A stretch of DNA of 64,000 bases from an uncultured Lachnospiraceae bacterium (GTDB lineage Bacteria; Bacillota; Clostridia; Lachnospirales; Lachnospiraceae): positions 1-64,000 of the forward strand of contig CAJUFN010000007.1 in NCBI GenBank assembly GCA_910585545.1, read 5' to 3'. Shown piece after piece: positions 25,386-35,100 of the stretch (positions within the stretch are counted from its first letter, which is position 1; the number at the start of each line of letters is the position of its first letter). Made by a program: the position numbers and the translations under genes. The notes under the pieces are model-generated. The model worked only from the letters and a program-made list of their open reading frames with translations. It was not told the origin of the DNA and ran no database searches.

Positions 25386-26777
25386 TTAAAATTCTAATTT
25401 TTTCTCAAAGTATGCTTTCAAATCTTCGATTTTTACTCTTTCCTGTTCCATCGTGTCACGATCACGTACAGTTACCGCTCCATCTTCTTCGGAATCGAAA
25501 TCATATGTCACACAGAACGGTGTTCCGATTTCATCCTGACGGCGATAACGTTTTCCGATGTTTCCACGATCATCATATTCGCAATTGTAGTATTTTGATA
25601 ATTCTGCAAATACTTTTTCTGCGCCTTCATTCAATTTCTTTGATAACGGAAGCACGCCGATTTTTACCGGTGCAAGCGCTGGATGAAAATGAAGTACGGT
25701 TCTCTTATCGCCGCCTTCTAACTCTTCTTCATCATATGCGCTGCACAAGAATGCAAGTACCATACGGTCTGCGCCGAGTGATGGCTCAATTACATATGGA
25801 ATATATTTTTCTTTTTTCTCATCATCAAAATAGGACATATCTTCTTTCGATGTTTCCTGATGCTGCGTCAAATCATAATCTGTTCTGTCTGCGATTCCCC
25901 AAAGTTCACCCCATCCGAATGGGAAAAGGAATTCCACATCTGTGGTTGCTTTACTATAGAAGCAAAGTTCCTCCGGTGAATGGTCACGTGCCTTAATTTC
26001 TTCTTCTTTGATTCCAAGTGAAATCAACCAGTCAAGACAGAATTTTTTCCAATATGCAAACCATTCCAGATCTGTTCCCGGTTCACAGAAGAATTCTAAT
26101 TCCATCTGCTCGAATTCTCTTGTACGGAATGTAAAGTTACCCGGTGTGATTTCATTACGGAAGGACTTTCCAATCTGTCCGATACCAAACGGAATTTTTT
26201 TTCTGGATGTACGCTGTACATTTTTAAAGTTTACAAAGATTCCCTGTGCAGTCTCAGGACGAAGATACACTACGTTTTTCGCATCCTCTGTTACTCCCTG
26301 GAATGTTTTGAACATCAGGTTAAACTGACGGATATCTGTAAAATTATGTTTTCCGCAAGTCGGACATGGAATCTTATGTTCCTCCACAAATGCTACCATC
26401 TGCTCATTTGACCAGGAATCTACGCTTTCTTCCAATACCATTCCGTGTTCTGCTGCGTAATCTTCAATTAATTTATCTGCGCGGAAACGCTCTTTACACT
26501 CTTTACAATCCATAAGCGGATCAGAAAAGCCGCCCAGATGTCCGGATGCTACCCATGTCTGCGGATTCATAAGGATTGCACAGTCCACACCAACATTATA
26601 AGGATTCTCCTGGATGAATTTTTTCCACCATGCCTTTTTTACATTGTTTTTAAGTTCTACGCCAAGGTTACCATAATCCCATGTATTCGCAAGTCCACCG
26701 TAAATCTCAGAACCCGGATACACAAAACCTCTGGATTTTGCAAGAGCCACAATTTTCTCCATTGTCTTTTCTACCAT
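25386..26777 (-). CDS. glyS: Glycyl-tRNA synthetase, single-chain class II
   Basis: 463 residues from MVEKTMEKIVALAKSRGF; GAGG is nine bases upstream, whereas the longer frame has no site. Motifs of the alpha2-type enzyme: GLANTWDYGNLGVELKNNVKKAWW, Cys pairs CKECKERF and CPTCGKH (zinc-type), motif 2 GIGQIGKSFRNEITPGNFTFRTREFEQMELEFF, motif 3 EPSLGADRMVLAFL, and a C-terminal anticodon domain ending with GTPFCVTYDFDSEEDGAVTVRDRDTMEQERV. No T-box leader fits in the short upstream gap. Confidence 0.97.
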   Translation of the reverse strand: MVEKTMEKIVALAKSRGFVYPGSEIYGGLANTWDYGNLGVELKNNVKKAWWKKFIQENPYNVGVDCAILMNPQTWVASGHLGGFSDPLMDCKECKERFRADKLIEDYAAEHGMVLEESVDSWSNEQMVAFVEEHKIPCPTCGKHNFTDIRQFNLMFKTFQGVTEDAKNVVYLRPETAQGIFVNFKNVQRTSRKKIPFGIGQIGKSFRNEITPGNFTFRTREFEQMELEFFCEPGTDLEWFAYWKKFCLDWLISLGIKEEEIKARDHSPEELCFYSKATTDVEFLFPFGWGELWGIADRTDYDLTQHQETSKEDMSYFDDEKKEKYIPYVIEPSLGADRMVLAFLCSAYDEEELEGGDKRTVLHFHPALAPVKIGVLPLSKKLNEGAEKVFAELSKYYNCEYDDRGNIGKRYRRQDEIGTPFCVTYDFDSEEDGAVTVRDRDTMEQERVKIEDLKAYFEKKLEF

Positions 26778-26868
26778 TCTCAAATTCCTCACATTCTCTT
26801 GTATTTTCATCAAAACTGCTTCCCGGATCTCCGCCCACAGTTCTATTGACTACTATTATATTTTTTCT

Positions 26869-26897
26869 ATTATACTAGTTCATCTCTATTTTTTCAA
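26869..26897 (-). promoter_or_regulatory. Promoter of glyS inside the 3' end of recO
   Basis: Minus strand -35 TTGAAA (26892-26897, within the last codons of recO), 17-base spacer, -10 TATAAT (26869-26874). It gives glyS its own transcript behind era-yqzL-recO. Confidence 0.65.
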
Positions 26898-27644
26898 GCC
26901 GCCGGTCAGCATTTCTAGAATTTCCAACGACTTAAACTGTTTTTCCACATAAATATCAAGATAACGTTTCATGACTTCCTGAAGCTTCCTAAGCACTTCT
27001 TCCGAGACATTAAACGCATACAGCTTCTCCAATGTACTGCTTACTATGTACTGAAGTGCATAAAGCGTGGAATTATCTATCATGATTCCATCAATAATTC
27101 CATTCCTGCATTCCTCACAGACGAGTCCGCCCTTCAAAGGGCTGAATATTGTTTTTCGCTCTTTGTCTCCACAACTTACACATTCAAACATTTGCGGCCC
27201 TTCTCCGTTAATTGATATCAGGCGCAGCTCAAAGATACAGCGGATAAGTTCATTGGGAATCAGTTTCTTTGTAAGCGCCCGAAGCGTCTGATACAAAAGC
27301 TTTAAAGATTGGGTTTCATCCGTATATTCTTTTGCATAATAACCGGCAAATTCCATAAAATAGAATCCGTAATATGCCGCTTCTACATCCTCTCGAAGTT
27401 CCATAAAATAATTGGAAATCTGTGCCTGCATCAAATTATAAGAGTTCCGCCCCTCGTATAATTGAAACACACCAAAAGAAAAGGGATTGACGCTGCCCAT
27501 AAGCAGACTGTTCGGTCTTCTCGCTCCTTTGGCAAATGCCGATATCTTTCCCTTTTCCCTTGTCAGTATCACGATTCGTTTATCATATTCTCCAATCGGA
27601 GCGGACGACAGAATCATACCTGTCACCGTTACTGCCTGACTCAC
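26886..27644 (-). CDS. recO: DNA repair protein RecO
   Basis: 252 residues. N-terminal OB fold (VTGMILSSAPIGEYDKRIVILTREKGKISAFAKGARRPNSLLMG) and C-terminal helical domain with a zinc site CVSCG ... VCEEC (about residues 156-180). Works with RecF/RecR to load RecA on gapped DNA. Its first 20 codons overlap the end of the small yqzL gene, which implies translational coupling. Gene order era-yqzL-recO is the classical Firmicute one. Confidence 0.95.
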   Translation of the reverse strand: MSQAVTVTGMILSSAPIGEYDKRIVILTREKGKISAFAKGARRPNSLLMGSVNPFSFGVFQLYEGRNSYNLMQAQISNYFMELREDVEAAYYGFYFMEFAGYYAKEYTDETQSLKLLYQTLRALTKKLIPNELIRCIFELRLISINGEGPQMFECVSCGDKERKTIFSPLKGGLVCEECRNGIIDGIMIDNSTLYALQYIVSSTLEKLYAFNVSEEVLRKLQEVMKRYLDIYVEKQFKSLEILEMLTGGLKK

Positions 27645-27777
27645 ACTCTAACACCTGCTTCTTCTTTGTCCCTTCGTGGTTTTTCACAGCCTCATCATAA
27701 CTTCGTATTCCTTTATAATTCAGATAGTCTGACACTCTTCCTGTTTCCACGAAGTTATTCCAGTATGTTTCTTCCAT
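27583..27777 (-). CDS. YqzL-like small protein
   Basis: 64 residues from MEETYWNNFVETGRVSDYLNYKG; GAGGTGATTACA precedes the ATG. Bacillus YqzL, also between era and recO, has the same W-x2-F-x2-TG-x4-YL pattern. The C-terminal half (KNHEGTKKKQVLECESGSNGDRY) is polar and looks unstructured. Its last 62 bases overlap recO. Function unknown. Confidence 0.75.
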   Translation of the reverse strand: MEETYWNNFVETGRVSDYLNYKGIRSYDEAVKNHEGTKKKQVLECESGSNGDRYDSVVRSDWRI

Positions 27778-27845
27778 TGTAATCACCTCTTATGAAATAT
27801 CATCTCCGATTACAACGCTTTCATACCGGGCAATCTCTTCCAGTC

Positions 27846-28745
27846 TCATTCTTCCTCTTCCCGATATCCGAAGTTCTTCATCAAAAATTCGCTGTCTCTC
27901 CAATCTTTTTTTACCTTTACCCAAAGTTGGAGATTCACCTTGCACTCTAGCATACGCTCGATTTCAAATCGTGCTGTACTGCCGATTTTCTTAAGCATCG
28001 CGCCCTGTTTTCCAATAATGATTCCCTTATGAGAATCCCTCTCGCAGATAATGGTCGCCTGAATATCCATCATCTTCTTTCTTGCCTTCATCTGGTCAAT
28101 GCACACTGCAATTCCATGCGGAATTTCTTCATTTAAAGAATGCAGCGCCTTCTCACGGATAATCTCCGCCACAATCTGACGCTCCGGCTGATCCGTCACA
28201 GTATCCTCGTCATAGAACTGCGGACCATACGGCAAATATTGAAAAATCACCTTCAAAAGCTCATCTGTGTTTGCTCCGCTTCTTGCCGAAACCGGTACAA
28301 TCTCCATAAAATCATATAGCTTGCGATATGTATCGATTACTTTTAGAACCTCTTCTTTTTTAATCATATCCACCTTATTAATGACCAGGATCACCGGTGT
28401 CCGAACTCTTCGAAGCTGCTCTGCAATATGTTTTTCTCCTGCTCCGATAAACGTCGTCGGTTCTACAAGCCACAACACTACATCGACTTCATTGAGCGTA
28501 CGCTCTGCCACATTCACCATATATTCTCCAAGCTTATTCTTCGCCTTATGGATCCCCGGTGTATCCACAAACACGATCTGACCCTCTTCCATCGTCAAAA
28601 CCGTCTGGATCCTGTTCCTCGTCGTCTGCGGCTTATTCGATGTAATCGCAATCTTCTGCCCAATCAAATAGTTCATAAGCGTAGACTTTCCTACGTTTGG
28701 TCTCCCAATCAAAGTCACAAACCCGGACTTAAAATTCTCCTGCAT
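27846..28745 (-). CDS. era: GTPase Era
   Basis: 299 residues. G1 GRPNVGKST (about 15-23), G3 DTPGIH, G4 NKVD and G5 SARSG, then a C-terminal KH RNA-binding domain with ERDSHKGIIIGKQGAMLKKIGSTARFEIE. It binds the 3' end of 16S rRNA and assists 30S assembly. GAGGAGG precedes the ATG. Confidence 0.97.
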   Translation of the reverse strand: MQENFKSGFVTLIGRPNVGKSTLMNYLIGQKIAITSNKPQTTRNRIQTVLTMEEGQIVFVDTPGIHKAKNKLGEYMVNVAERTLNEVDVVLWLVEPTTFIGAGEKHIAEQLRRVRTPVILVINKVDMIKKEEVLKVIDTYRKLYDFMEIVPVSARSGANTDELLKVIFQYLPYGPQFYDEDTVTDQPERQIVAEIIREKALHSLNEEIPHGIAVCIDQMKARKKMMDIQATIICERDSHKGIIIGKQGAMLKKIGSTARFEIERMLECKVNLQLWVKVKKDWRDSEFLMKNFGYREEEE

Positions 28746-28781
28746 AAAACCTCCTCTTCCAAAAAGGACAAATCAATTCTT

Positions 28782-28984
28782 AATCGGGGACATAGAACAA
28801 AGTGGGCAAGCCCACTTCAACTCCCCTGCCCCTCACTCATGAGGGGCTTGCACGCTTTGCGCGCCGAGCGTGGTCAGCTTTTGCTGACTGCTGCCGCTCA
28901 CGCGAGTGCGCATCCCGCGGAGCGTTTTATAATATAGGAAAGTGAGAACTTTCCTACTATTATAAAAAAACTATGTCCCCAATT
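28782..28984. repeat. Hairpin-rich REP/MITE-like element with GGGGACATAG termini
   Basis: Terminal inverted repeats AATCGGGGACATAG (left) and CTATGTCCCCAATT (right) enclose about 200 bases that are a chain of hairpins: AAGTGGGC/GCCCACTT, GCCCCTCA/TGAGGGGC, CACGCT/AGCGTG, GTCAGC/GCTGAC and AGGAAAGT/ACTTTCCT inside TTTTATAATA/TATTATAAAA. No coding frame. GGGGACATAG-type ends are, as I recall, seen beside REP-associated tyrosine (IS200-like) transposases in gut Firmicutes, so this looks like a non-autonomous relative. It fills the whole M16-era gap. Confidence 0.75.
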
Positions 28985-28986
28985 TA

Positions 28987-31911
28987 CTAAATCAACGCCT
29001 TGATCTCTCTAAACAGTTCTTTTTGTTCTTCTATTTTACTCTCACTTCCGATAACGCAAAGCTGATTTGCTGCCAATACGGCTGTCACAATATCCGCAAG
29101 TCTCCTGATATCCTCCTGTGTCGCTTCCAGGATCTCTTTTCGTTCCTTCTCGATCATTTCTGCCGAAACATGGTTCATATAAAGATTCATGGAACGCTCG
29201 CCCTTTGTTGCCGGCGTCATCGGCTGGTCAATATTGCTGATGGTACCAATGACATATTTCAGCATATCACGCTCATCCACATCAAAATTCTTCAGGTATT
29301 CGACCACACCTTCATACACTTCCAAAGTTTTCTCAAGATTCGGATCACGGTAAGACACAAGATAGCCTTCACCGATTCTGCTGAAACTACTCATACAGCC
29401 ATATGCTCCGCCCTTGACACGGATGTTCTGCCACAGATAATCATAACTTAAAATAACCTTTAATATCTGCAATGCACCTGTATATTCATATCCTGCGTCT
29501 ATAAAGTTTCCGCATTTTGCGACATACTGTACTTTGGATGCCGTCTTAAATCCTTCGTTCTTCTGCTCGCAATGCAGTATGCATCGGCTCTCTTTTACTT
29601 CCCCAGTGTAAAGAGATGCCTTAAACTCGCTCACTAACTTCTTCAACACCTCCAGACCTTCTTTTGTGGAAGTATAGCTCATCATCATATTGTCTGCACG
29701 GAACAGCTTCTGTACTAACCATTTAAGATTCTCTTTTAATACCTCTTTTTCTGTTTCAAAATTATCTTCAATCCGTTCCAGAATCTGATAAAATTCGATA
29801 CCGTTTGTCATATCCTTGAATTTTGATACCGGAGAAGCATAAGAAAGCGCACGCATCACCGCCATGGTATGCCCTGCAGACTGAATCCGCATCTGAAGTC
29901 TTGATTTTGTCATTGCCAGAATTTCCTTGATTCTCTTATCATCATCTAATTTTGAACGTGTCAAGATATCCTGCATCATTGCCAAAGCCTTCGGCATCTG
30001 CCCATACAATGCCTTTGTCTTTACTTCCAAAGTCGCCTTAAATTCTTTCTCATGTGCCTTTTCCACATTCGGATACATCTCAAGCGTTGTTCCGATCCCG
30101 CCTGTATTCATATTGATCTCGTTAAACAATTCCGCATACTCATAATTCTCAGTATCGATCAAGCCAAGCACATTTTGCAAAATCCCCACATACGGAAGCT
30201 TCTCTTCTGGCACTTCGGATAAATCAAACATCACTTCCAGGTATCCAATACCATTCGTCTCAATTTCATGGTGTACGATCAACGTGTCATCCACATACAC
30301 CTCTGTATTATAGATCGGTGCTATTTTATTGGAAATATCTTCTCTTTTTAACACTGGAATCTTTTCCAGATCCTCTGGCGCAGACGGTTCTTCCTGATAT
30401 GCCGCAAGCTTTTTTGTATCTAAGACCAGCTTCTCGATCTCTTCCTCGCTAAGACTTGCTTTAAACGCGGCAAGCTTATCCGCAAGTTCCTGCTCCAGCT
30501 TTGCAGTCCTGCCCTTTTCCGGCACCACCATGACTATAGAACCATGCTTGTTATCCAGTAAATATGTCTGAATCAGATTCTCAAAATATCCACTTCCAAC
30601 CTGCTCTTTCAAAAATGCAAAGGTATCTAACGCATCCACATGTATAAACGGCTTTTCGTCATCATACAGCCAACTGTCGAAAATCTGCAGCCCATACATC
30701 AGCCCCTTTGGATAATTTCCGAAATCCGCCTCTCGATAACGGAATTCGTAATAATTCAATCCGGCTTTCAAAGCTTTTTCATTGATTCCTTCGGAAACCA
30801 TCCTGCCCAGTACCGATTCAATCACATTTACAAATGCTTCCTTTTGTTCTGGATTTGCATTTTTCGCAATCACCGAGAAAATCGGCTGATAGATTCCATT
30901 ATCATAAGAGCCTAAAATATCCTTTCCAATCCCTGCATCGATAAGAGCCTTCTTAAGCGGTGCACCCGGTGCAGACAATAATGCATAATCCAGAATCTGA
31001 AATGCCAGATACAACCTCTCATCCAGGCTTGTCCCAATGACTTTATTATAAGAAAGATAGGTATTATCCTCTTCCGATTCGCTGCTGGAAATAGAATACT
31101 TCATCTCGATGTCTTTTACTTCATCAAATGCTTCCTGCCGTTTAATCCTGCAATCCAAATCGATTTTTTCAAATTTGTTCAAATACATTTGATCCAGCCA
31201 GATAAGCTTTTCTTCCATATCCATATCGCCGTAAAGATAGATAAAGCTGTTCGTTGGGTGATAGTATTTTCGATGGAAATCTAAAAATTGCTCATAAGTC
31301 AGTTCCGGAATCACCTCCGGGTCACCCCCGGATTCATTACGATAACTGGTATCTGGGAATAAAGAATTTAAGATCACACGATCCAGCACTCCTTCCGGTG
31401 AAGAAAATGCCCCCTTCATCTCATTATAGACAACACCGTTATAGGTCAGCTCATCCTCTTTGGATTCCAGATTATAGCTCCAGCCTTCCTGACGGAAAAT
31501 CTCTTCATACTCATAAATATTCGGATAAAATACGGCATCCATATATACATGCATAAGATTCTGAAAATCCTGTTCATTGCAGCTTGCAACGGGATAGACC
31601 GTTTTATCCGGATAGGTCATCGCATTCAAAAAAGTATTCAGAGAACCTTTTACCAGTTCCACGAAAGGATCCTTTACCGGAAAATTCTTGGAACCGCATA
31701 ATACAGAATGTTCCAGAATATGAGGCAGACCTGTGCTGTCTTCCGGCGGCGTCCGGAATCCAACGGTAAACACTTTATTGTCATCGTCATTTTTCATAAG
31801 GAGCACCCTTGCCCCGGTTTTTCTATGTCGTAATAAATAGCCTTCTGACTGCAGATTTTTTAAATCTCTCTGCTCAATTACTTCATAAGCCTGTAACTTA
31901 CTAAAATCCAT
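28987..31911 (-). CDS. M16C metallopeptidase (presequence protease/insulinase family)
   Basis: 974 residues with the four-domain M16C layout. The inverted zinc motif HILEH is at 64-68, with the third ligand probably E164 in NEMKGAF. The C-terminal half keeps the R/Y pair region (KGGAYGCMSSF, then GEGYLVSYRDPN). Family members degrade peptides, including targeting and signal peptides; there is no signal sequence, so it acts in the cytoplasm. TTGGAGG precedes the ATG. Single gene with its own promoter. Confidence 0.93.
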   Translation of the reverse strand: MDFSKLQAYEVIEQRDLKNLQSEGYLLRHRKTGARVLLMKNDDDNKVFTVGFRTPPEDSTGLPHILEHSVLCGSKNFPVKDPFVELVKGSLNTFLNAMTYPDKTVYPVASCNEQDFQNLMHVYMDAVFYPNIYEYEEIFRQEGWSYNLESKEDELTYNGVVYNEMKGAFSSPEGVLDRVILNSLFPDTSYRNESGGDPEVIPELTYEQFLDFHRKYYHPTNSFIYLYGDMDMEEKLIWLDQMYLNKFEKIDLDCRIKRQEAFDEVKDIEMKYSISSSESEEDNTYLSYNKVIGTSLDERLYLAFQILDYALLSAPGAPLKKALIDAGIGKDILGSYDNGIYQPIFSVIAKNANPEQKEAFVNVIESVLGRMVSEGINEKALKAGLNYYEFRYREADFGNYPKGLMYGLQIFDSWLYDDEKPFIHVDALDTFAFLKEQVGSGYFENLIQTYLLDNKHGSIVMVVPEKGRTAKLEQELADKLAAFKASLSEEEIEKLVLDTKKLAAYQEEPSAPEDLEKIPVLKREDISNKIAPIYNTEVYVDDTLIVHHEIETNGIGYLEVMFDLSEVPEEKLPYVGILQNVLGLIDTENYEYAELFNEINMNTGGIGTTLEMYPNVEKAHEKEFKATLEVKTKALYGQMPKALAMMQDILTRSKLDDDKRIKEILAMTKSRLQMRIQSAGHTMAVMRALSYASPVSKFKDMTNGIEFYQILERIEDNFETEKEVLKENLKWLVQKLFRADNMMMSYTSTKEGLEVLKKLVSEFKASLYTGEVKESRCILHCEQKNEGFKTASKVQYVAKCGNFIDAGYEYTGALQILKVILSYDYLWQNIRVKGGAYGCMSSFSRIGEGYLVSYRDPNLEKTLEVYEGVVEYLKNFDVDERDMLKYVIGTISNIDQPMTPATKGERSMNLYMNHVSAEMIEKERKEILEATQEDIRRLADIVTAVLAANQLCVIGSESKIEEQKELFREIKALI

Positions 31912-31975
31912 TCTTTTTCCTCCAAGAAATTTTACTGTTTTTCATATTCTATTAATATTTTAACCATAATGTATG

Positions 31976-31981
31976 ATTATA
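31976..31981 (-). promoter_or_regulatory. Extended -10 box of the M16C peptidase gene
   Basis: Minus strand TGTTATAAT: an extended -10 (TG-N-TATAAT) about 65 bases before the start. The -35 region (TATACT at 17 bases) is weak, as is common with extended -10 promoters. Confidence 0.5.
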
Positions 31982-32049
31982 ACATTTTTTTGCCTGTAAG
32001 TATAGAACTAACCAAGCGTTTTCACACATTTATACCTCGCTTTTTTCCA

Positions 32050-32086
32050 ACACAAAAAACTCTGGAAAGCCCAGAGTTTTTTGTGT
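32050..32086 (-). terminator. Intrinsic terminator of nifJ
   Basis: ACACAAAAAACTCTGG and CCAGAGTTTTTTGTGT pair perfectly over 16 bp with a 5-base loop; the T run lies inside the arm, as in many Firmicute terminators. It is 45 bases past the nifJ stop. Confidence 0.88.
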
Positions 32087-32131
32087 TTTATCATATATAG
32101 ACTATTACTATTTTTTCTAATCGCCTTACTC

Positions 32132-35100
32132 TTATTGTTCCTCTCCGTAAAGAGTGATTAACTTCTTAAGGTATGCATATCTTTCTTTTGCTTCTGCTTC
32201 ATTCTGTGCAAACAGTTTCGCTGCTTTTTCCGGATTCTGTCTTGCAAGTGCGTTGTAACGAACCTCACCATTTAAGAATTCCTGATAATCCCCTGCAGGC
32301 TCTTTACTGTCAAGTGTGAACTTGCAGCCTTCTGCCTGAGGATTGAAACGGAAGTTATTCCAATATCCACATTCTACTGCTAACTGTTCCTCTGTCTGAG
32401 CCTTGCTCATACCTTTCTTAATTCCATGATTGATACATGGAGCGTAAGCAATGATCAGTGATGGTCCCGGATATGCCTCTGCCTCTGCGATTGCTTTTAC
32501 TGTCTGGTTAAAGTCTGCACCCATAGCAATCTGCGCTACATATACATAACCATAGCTCATCGCAATGCTTGCAAGGTCTTTCTTCTTGATCTCTTTTCCG
32601 CCTGCCGCAAACTGTGCAGTAGCTCCTGTCTTCGTTGCTTTAGATGCCTGACCGCCTGTATTAGAGTAAACTTCAGTATCGAATACCATAATATTGATAT
32701 CCTGTCCGCTTGCTAATACATGGTCGACACCGCCAAATCCAATGTCGTAAGCCCATCCGTCTCCACCGAAGATCCACTGAGATTTCTTCGCCAGGAAATC
32801 TTTATTCTTTAAGAGATATGCTCTTCTTTCACATCCACAGTCACAAGCTTCCAATGCAGCAACAAATTTATCTGTTGCAGTTCCATTCGTAACACCACAG
32901 TCAAATGTTTCTAACCATTCTTTTCCTGCTTCTACAACTGCAGCATTGTCACCGTTTGCTACAATCTCTTCTACTTTTGCTCTCAGACCGCTTCTCATTG
33001 CTTTCTGAGCTAACAACATACCATATCCAAATTCTGCATTGTCTTCAAACAAAGAGTTTGCCCATGCCGGTCCTTTGCCCTCCGGTGTTACTGTATATGG
33101 TGTGGACGGTGAAGAGTTACCCCAGATAGAAGAACATCCTGTTGCATTCGCAATATACATTCTCTCTCCGAATAACTGTGTGATCAATTTTGCATAAGGT
33201 GTCTCACCACATCCCGCACATGCACCTGAGAATTCAAGCAATGGCTGTTTAAACTGACTTCCTTTTACAGTTGTTTCTTTGAATTTTGCAACAACCTCTG
33301 GTTTTACAGGGATTTCTCTTCCAAAATCAAAGTATTTCTGAACATGAACGTTTGCTTCCATGTTCTCCATAACAAGCGCTTTTTCGCCTTTCTTTCCTGG
33401 ACATACATTCGCACAAGAGCCACATCCGGTACAGTCGAGTGCAGATACGGTGATTGCAAATTTTGTTCCTGGCATACCAATCATATCTAACGTCTTAATG
33501 CCTTCCGGTGCATTTGCCGCTTCTTCCTCTGTCAACGCTACCGGACGGATAACAGCGTGTGGACATACATATGCACAGCGGTTACACTGGATACAATTTT
33601 CCGGTTTCCACATCGGGATATCTACTGCGATACCACGCTTCTCAAATGCAGAAGTTCCGGATGGTGTTGTACCATCTACATATTCTGTAAATGCAGATAC
33701 CGGCAGATTATTACCTTCCTGTGCATTTACTTTTGCCTGAATATTCTTCACAAAGTTTACGGCATCTTCTCTTCCGCCTTTTACTTCCGGAGTAAATAAT
33801 CCTTCATCCGCACAGTCTTTCCAGCTCTCCGGAACCGCAATCTCTACGACCTGTTTTGCTCCTGCGTCAATGGCATCATAGTTCATCTGAACGATCTTAT
33901 CGCCTTTTCTTCCATAGGTAGCTTTTGCTGCTGCTTTCATAAGATCAATCGCTTCTTCTTCCGGAATGATTGCTGCAAGCTTAAAGAATGCTGACTGCAG
34001 TACCGTATTGATACGTCCGCCAAGTCCGATCTCCTTACCAATCTTGATACCGTCAATCGTATAAAGTTTTATATTATGATTTGCAATAAATGCTTTTACC
34101 TGTCCTGGTAAATGTTTTTCCAAACCTTCCATATCCCATGGACAGTTTAATAAGAACGTGCCGCCGTCAACCAACTCTTGAACCATGTTGTATTTATTCA
34201 CATAGGACGGATTATGACATGCCACAAAGTTCGCCTGTCTGATAAGATATGTGGATTTGATAGGGCTCTTTCCAAAACGTAAGTGAGACATTGTCACACC
34301 GCCTGATTTTTTAGAGTCATAATCAAAATATGCCTGCGCATACATATCCGTATTATCACCGATAATCTTGATAGAGTTCTTGTTCGCACCTACCGTACCA
34401 TCAGCGCCAAGTCCCCAGAATTTACAGTTGATCGTTCCCTCCGGTGTTGTAACGAGCGGAGCGCCTTCTTCTAATGATAAGTTTGTTACATCATCCACGA
34501 TACCGATCGTAAATTCCTGTTTACTGTCATTTTCATATACGGCTACGATCTGTGCCGGTGTCGTATCTTTAGAACCAAGTCCATAACGTCCGGTGAATAC
34601 CGGTGTAGCTTCAAATTTTGTACCTTTCAATGCGGCTACTACATCCAAATATAATGGTTCTCCAAGAGCTCCCGGCTCTTTTGTTCTATCCAATACAGAA
34701 ATCTGCTTTACAGTCTCAGGCAAAGAATCTACTAAAGCTTTCGCGCTGAATGGTCTGTACAAACGTACCTTTACAAGACCAACTTTTTTGCCCTGTGCTA
34801 ATAAATAGTCAACTGTTTCTTCGATCGTGTCGCATGCAGAACCCATCGCAATAATTACATGCTCTGCATCTGCTGCTCCATAATAATTGAATAATTTATA
34901 ATCTGTACCGATTTTGGCATTTACTTTGTCCATGTATTCCTGAACGATTGCCGGAAGTGCATCATAGTATGAGTTACATGCTTCTCTGGCCTGGAAGAAA
35001 ATGTCCGGATTCTGTGCAGAACCTCTTTCACATGGGTGATTTGGATTGAGCGCATTCTGACGGAAAGCATCAATCGCTTCCATATCTGCCATATCTTTTA

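Noticed and set aside
25289..25996. 235-codon plus-strand frame opposite glyS
   Set aside because: It lies wholly antisense to well-conserved glyS codons, has no ribosome site and an implausible Leu/His/Arg-rich composition.
26778..26885. T-box leader for glyS
   Set aside because: Only about 85 bases of leader fit between the promoter and the start, and no specifier loop or T-box sequence (TGGN) with terminator is present.
31912..32049. Riboswitch in front of the M16C peptidase gene
   Set aside because: The leader after the extended -10 is only about 60 bases, AT-rich and without a conserved fold that I can see.
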